DNA of 64,000 nt from assembly GCF_000172795.2 (NCBI RefSeq), contig NZ_CP020947.1:2669001-2733000 (forward strand), read 5' to 3'. The notes beneath the pieces are model-generated. The model searched no databases. It worked only from the letters and a program-made list of their open reading frames with translations, and was not told the origin of the DNA. The translations under genes were made by a program, and so were the position numbers. This DNA comes from Rhizobium sp. CIAT894 (GTDB lineage: Bacteria > Pseudomonadota > Alphaproteobacteria > Rhizobiales > Rhizobiaceae). Shown piece by piece: positions 60,648-64,000 of the stretch. Each line of letters starts with the position of its first letter. The stretch's first letter is position 1.

Positions 60648-61544
60648 TCAGAGGTTTCTCTCTCGGAGCGCTTCCATGATGACTGAGAAGGCCGGGAGGT
60701 TCTGGCGCCGGCTGGGGTAATAGAGGTAATAGCCGGCGAATTTGGGGGTCCAGTCTTCGAGGATCAGGGTGAGGCGCCGTTCGGCAAGATGCGTTGCGAC
60801 GTAGCTTTCAGGGACGAAGGCGATGCCATAGCCTTGGAGGGCTGCGCCGACCATCTCGCGATCGGTGTTGAAGGTGAGCTGGCCTTCCACCCTCACCCTG
60901 ACCTCCTCATCGTTCTTTTCGAATTCCCAGGCGTAGAGCCCGCCAATCCTGTCGAGACGCCTGTTGATGCAGTTGTGCTGCATCAGCTCTTGCGGCGTCG
61001 TCGGCACGGGTCTTGAGTTGAAATAATCGGGGGAAGCGACCACTACCAGCCGCCAGTCCGGCCCGATCCGCACCGCCACCATGTCCTTCTCCAGGCTCTC
61101 GCCGAGACGCACGCCGGCATCGAAGCCGTCTTCGACGATGTTGCGGAAACTGTTGTCGACGCTGAGTTCCAGCTTGATATCGGGGTATTCGCCGAGGATG
61201 GGGGCGAGCTTCGGCCACACCACGCTTTCCATCGCGTGGTTCGACAGGGTGATCCTGACGGTGCCGGCCGGTTTGTCGCGATAGGCCATCAACGCCTCGA
61301 TATCGGCCTCGATTTCGGAAATGCGCGGCGCCAGCGATTGCCTGAGACGCTCGCCGGCCTCCGTGGTCGCCACGCTGCGTGTCGTGCGCGTAAGGAGCCG
61401 CAACCCCATGCGCGCTTCGAGCTCCTTGACGGCATAGCTCAGCGTCGATTGCGCGACGCCCAGTTTCGCGGCGGCTCTGGTGAAGCTGCGCTCCTCGGCG
61501 ACCGCCAGGAAGAGAAGCAGTTCGTTGAAGTTTTCGCGCGCCAT
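60648..61544 (-). CDS. LysR-family transcriptional regulator
   Basis: 298 aa from ATG 61542-61544 (GGAG, 8 nt). The wHTH FNELLLFLAVAEERSFTRAAAKLGVAQSTLSYAVKELE is at residues ~5-43, followed by GLRLLTRTTRSVATTEAGERL and a substrate-binding-type effector domain (AMESVVWPKLAPILGEYPDIKLEL; VRLGESLEKDMVAVRIGPDW). It is divergent from an alcohol dehydrogenase-MFS pair with 150 bp between; LysR regulators in this arrangement usually activate the divergent genes. The inducer is unknown. Confidence 0.93.
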   Translation of the reverse strand: MARENFNELLLFLAVAEERSFTRAAAKLGVAQSTLSYAVKELEARMGLRLLTRTTRSVATTEAGERLRQSLAPRISEIEADIEALMAYRDKPAGTVRITLSNHAMESVVWPKLAPILGEYPDIKLELSVDNSFRNIVEDGFDAGVRLGESLEKDMVAVRIGPDWRLVVVASPDYFNSRPVPTTPQELMQHNCINRRLDRIGGLYAWEFEKNDEEVRVRVEGQLTFNTDREMVGAALQGYGIAFVPESYVATHLAERRLTLILEDWTPKFAGYYLYYPSRRQNLPAFSVIMEALRERNL

Positions 61545-61694
61545 AGTGGATATCTCCAGCCATTCCGATCCAGCGCCATTAATAGCCGATTTCGATAAGT
61601 CCATGCAAATTGCGACGACTAATCCGGGCTATCGAAGGGTGCTATCTCTCTCCGGGAAAAAGAGACGGGCATTCCGCCCGGACAGGAGATGACC

Positions 61695-62711
61695 ATGCTC
61701 GGCACCGTCCTTCGCGCCCCCGGCGATATCCGCTGCGAGGAAGTCGCGGAACCGAAGATCCAGAAACCCACCGACGCGATCATCAAGCTGTCGGCGTCCT
61801 GCGTCTGCGGCTCCGACCTCTGGCCCTACCGCGGCCTTCAACCGGTCAATGGCCCGCAGCACATGGGCCACGAATATTGCGGTGTCGTCGTCGAAGTCGG
61901 CAGCGAAGTGAAGAATATCAGGCCCGGCGAGTTCGTCGTCGGCTCGTTCTGCCTCTCCGACAACACCTGCCCGCATTGCCGCTACGGCTTCCAGTCCTCC
62001 TGCGAGCATCGCGAATTCATGTCGGGGGCGCAGGCGCCCTATGCCCGGATCGCCATGGCAGACGGCACGCTTGTGGCGACCGACACCATGCCATCAGACG
62101 ACCTGATCCCGAGCCTGCTCGCGGCCTCGGATGTGCTCGGCACCGGCTGGTATGCGGCCGACGCCGCGCGGGTGACGCCGGGATGCACGGCTGTCGTCGT
62201 CGGCGACGGCGCGGTCGGCCTGATGGGCGTGCTCTCGGCCAAGCAGCTCGGCGCCGGCCGCATCATTGCCATGAGCCGCCACAAGCAGCGCCAGGACCTG
62301 GCACTCGAATATGGCGCGACCGATATCGTCACCGAGCGCGGCGACGAAGGTGTGGCGAGGATCAGGGAATTGACCGGTGGCGTCGGCGCGGACTCGGTGC
62401 TCGAATGCGTCGGCACCGAGCAATCGATGATGCAGGCGATCAATGCCTGTCGCCCCGGCGGCTCGATCGGCTATGTCGGCGTTCCCCATGGCGTCAGCCT
62501 CGACGGACAGATGCTGTTTTTCGCACAGAAGAACCTGCTGGGCGGCCCGGCTCCGGTGCGCCGCTTCCTGCCGCACCTGATCGACCTCATCCTGTCGCGC
62601 AAGATCAACCCCGGAAAGGTCTTCGATCTGGAAGTGCCGCTCGCCGATGTCGCAAAGGGTTACAAGGCGATGGACGAACGCTCGGCGATCAAGACGCTGC
62701 TGCGGATGTGA
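61695..62711 (+). CDS. Zinc-dependent alcohol dehydrogenase family protein
   Basis: 338 aa from ATG 61695; CAGGAG lies 6 nt upstream, while an ATG at 61689 abuts it. MDR-type oxidoreductase. The catalytic zinc site is in CVCGSDLWPYRG and GHEYCGVVVEVGS. The structural zinc set is partial: CLSDNTCPHCRYGFQSSCEH, with four Cys. The coenzyme fold is AVVVGDGAVGLMGVLSAKQLGAGRI. The substrate is not readable from sequence. Followed after 149 bp by an MFS transporter on the same strand and divergent from LysR, so probably a small detoxification or catabolic unit. Confidence 0.92.
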   Translation: MLGTVLRAPGDIRCEEVAEPKIQKPTDAIIKLSASCVCGSDLWPYRGLQPVNGPQHMGHEYCGVVVEVGSEVKNIRPGEFVVGSFCLSDNTCPHCRYGFQSSCEHREFMSGAQAPYARIAMADGTLVATDTMPSDDLIPSLLAASDVLGTGWYAADAARVTPGCTAVVVGDGAVGLMGVLSAKQLGAGRIIAMSRHKQRQDLALEYGATDIVTERGDEGVARIRELTGGVGADSVLECVGTEQSMMQAINACRPGGSIGYVGVPHGVSLDGQMLFFAQKNLLGGPAPVRRFLPHLIDLILSRKINPGKVFDLEVPLADVAKGYKAMDERSAIKTLLRM

Positions 62712-62860
62712 GATCCGCATTCCGGATCACCGAGGGAACCCTCGGGAACTCGACCCTGCGAGATTTCGAAATCGACGGCACCGGCGTGATCCCGGTCGCC
62801 GGCAGGGCGACACGCGGCCGTCGCCCGTTTCCATGAACAGCCTTTTGAGGTGAAAGCCCG

Positions 62861-64000
62861 ATGGACACCATCCACGATATGAGACTGGCAACCAAGACGA
62901 CGCCGTGGAGCACCGTCACCTGCATGATGCTGACCTCCTTCGTGCTCGTCGCGTCGGAATTCATGCCGGTGAGCCTGCTGACGCCGATCGCCGACGACCT
63001 CGCGAGCACCGCAGGCCAGGCGGGTCAGGCGATCTCGATCTCGGGCTTCTTCGCCGTCATCACCGCCTTGTTCAGCAATGTGCTGTTCGCGCGCTTCGAC
63101 CGGCGCCGGGTGATCCTCTCCTATACCGTCGTGCTGGTGGCGTCGGGTCTGGCGGTCACCTTTGCCCCCAACTACCTCGTGTTCATGGCCGGCCGCGCCC
63201 TCATCGGCGTGTCGATCGGCGGCTACTGGTCGCTCGCGACAGCGATCATCGCCCGGCTCGCCGCCGGTCCCGACGTGCCGAAGGCCCTTGCCATGCTGCA
63301 AGGCGGCAGCGCGCTCGCCGCCGTGATCGCCGCACCGCTCGGCAGTTTTCTGGGGGGCCTTGTGGGATGGCGCGGCGCGTTCTTCGTCGTCGTGCCGATC
63401 GGCATTGCCGCCTTCATCTGGCAGGCCATCGCCCTGCCCCGGATGCCGGGCGGCAGGAGCGCGTCGCTCGGCAGGACCTTCAGCCTGATGGGCAACCGCA
63501 CCTTCGCCCTCGGCATGACGGCGATGATCCTGTTCTTCGTGGGGCAGTTCGCGCTCTCGACCTATCTCAGGCCGTTTCTCGAAGACATCACCCATCTCGG
63601 CGTCAACACGCTGTCGCTGATGCTGCTCGGCATCGGCCTTGCCGGCCTCGCCGGAACCTCGCTGATCCCCTCGGTCCTGCGCTCACATATGGCGCACGTG
63701 CTGATCGGCTTTCCGGCGATGCTGGTGACCGTGGCCCTGGCGCTCGTCGGCCTCGGCCCGTTGGCGCTGGCAACCACCGGCCTGCTGCTTCTCTGGGGCC
63801 TGTTGACGACGCCGGTGCCGGCGGCATGGACGACCTGGATGACCCGGACGATCCCGCATCATCTGGAGGAAGGCGGCGCCTGGTTCGTCGCGCTCATTCA
63901 ATTTGCGATCACTTCAGGCGCATTCGCCGGCGGGTTGTTGTTCGATCATGTCGGCTGGTGGAGCCCGTTCGTGTTGAGCGCTGCGGCGATGGCGGGTTCG
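62861..64000 (+). CDS. MFS transporter (DHA1/AraJ-NepI type), 3' end outside window
   Basis: 380 residues are visible from ATG 62861 (GAGGTGA, 7-8 nt); no stop before the window ends. The first TM segment is WSTVTCMMLTSFVLVASEFMPVSLLTPIA. The loop 2-3 motif is FARFDRRRVILSYTVVLVAS, followed by GRALIGVSIGGYWSLATAI. About eleven of twelve TM segments are present. The EFMP motif after TM1 is typical of the AraJ/YdhP purine-nucleoside, sugar and drug exporters. It is probably an efflux pump under control of the LysR protein. Confidence 0.9.
   Translation, partial: MDTIHDMRLATKTTPWSTVTCMMLTSFVLVASEFMPVSLLTPIADDLASTAGQAGQAISISGFFAVITALFSNVLFARFDRRRVILSYTVVLVASGLAVTFAPNYLVFMAGRALIGVSIGGYWSLATAIIARLAAGPDVPKALAMLQGGSALAAVIAAPLGSFLGGLVGWRGAFFVVVPIGIAAFIWQAIALPRMPGGRSASLGRTFSLMGNRTFALGMTAMILFFVGQFALSTYLRPFLEDITHLGVNTLSLMLLGIGLAGLAGTSLIPSVLRSHMAHVLIGFPAMLVTVALALVGLGPLALATTGLLLLWGLLTTPVPAAWTTWMTRTIPHHLEEGGAWFVALIQFAITSGAFAGGLLFDHVGWWSPFVLSAAAMAGS

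Noticed and set aside
1..64000. CRISPR arrays, tRNA and rRNA genes
   Set aside because: No regularly spaced direct repeats and no tRNA cloverleaf or rRNA sequence were recognised on reading; short tRNAs could be missed without a covariance-model search.

Overview
The window looks like chromosome or large-replicon DNA of a Rhizobium-type alphaproteobacterium (R. etli / R. leguminosarum / Agrobacterium relatives). The evidence is high-GC coding DNA with long antisense shadow ORFs, a short FtsZ2-type paralogue, a Blh-type persulfide dioxygenase, a coxMNOP-like oxidase operon, two copies of a rhizobial intergenic mosaic repeat, and many fragments of a palindromic repeat of the 'CCTCATGCTGAGG ... 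CCTCGAAGGACG' type. No tRNA, rRNA or CRISPR array was recognised.

Layout. 1-6.6 kb: 3' end of a PLP-dependent decarboxylase, a small NlpC/P60-like secreted protein, a Kup potassium transporter, a CPA1 Na+/H+ antiporter, an intradiol-dioxygenase-like protein and a small unknown. 6.6-10.2 kb: two tandem paralogous beta-helix proteins with a cadherin/VCBS-like C-terminus, separated by a mosaic repeat. 10.5-14.9 kb: a MacAB-type ABC exporter (two FtsX-like permeases, ATPase, membrane fusion protein); one permease is frameshifted. 15.4-22.2 kb: a membrane-bound AraC regulator, then a dienelactone-hydrolase-like gene at the end of a five-gene cytochrome c oxidase operon, and a cytochrome c. 22.4-29.4 kb: a MYG1-type hydrolase, a HIT-family pseudogene, a vitamin-B12-riboswitch-controlled FecBCD/BtuFCD-type ABC importer with an unknown membrane protein, and Blh. 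29.8-39.8 kb: a lipoprotein, an acetolactate-synthase paralogue behind an intact leader-peptide attenuator, FtsZ2, a deletion scar joining two gene fragments, small secreted and hydrophilic proteins, an HTH regulator divergent from an SDR gene, and a LacI-type regulator.

39.9-46.6 kb carries the most coherent signalling locus. It encodes a GGDEF-EAL protein, a degenerate HATPase, a STAS-methyltransferase fusion, a Cache/HAMP/SpoIIE-type phosphatase, an slr1658-like HATPase and an slr1659-like STAS protein. This reads as a partner-switching system doubled in its kinase/antagonist components and linked to c-di-GMP turnover and methyl transfer. 47-51.8 kb: a Gly/Asn-rich secreted protein, a frameshifted GST and an MHYT-PAS-GGDEF-EAL protein.

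51.8-60.5 kb is accessory DNA with visibly lower GC. Three minus-strand genes (a PD-(D/E)xK-like protein, a HEPN protein with an RxxxxH motif, and a novel domain + zinc ribbon + gamma-glutamylcyclotransferase fusion) are bounded by a G/T-rich tract and an intact IS5-family element. They form a candidate uncharacterised defence or conflict cassette. Beyond the IS lie gene debris, a secreted unknown, a DUF938 methyltransferase and a molybdopterin sulfite-oxidase-like protein. 60.6-64 kb: a LysR regulator divergent from a zinc alcohol dehydrogenase and an MFS transporter that runs off the window.

Several breaks (permease, GST, HIT remnant) are single-base losses in short homopolymers, so sequencing error must be excluded before calling them true pseudogenes.
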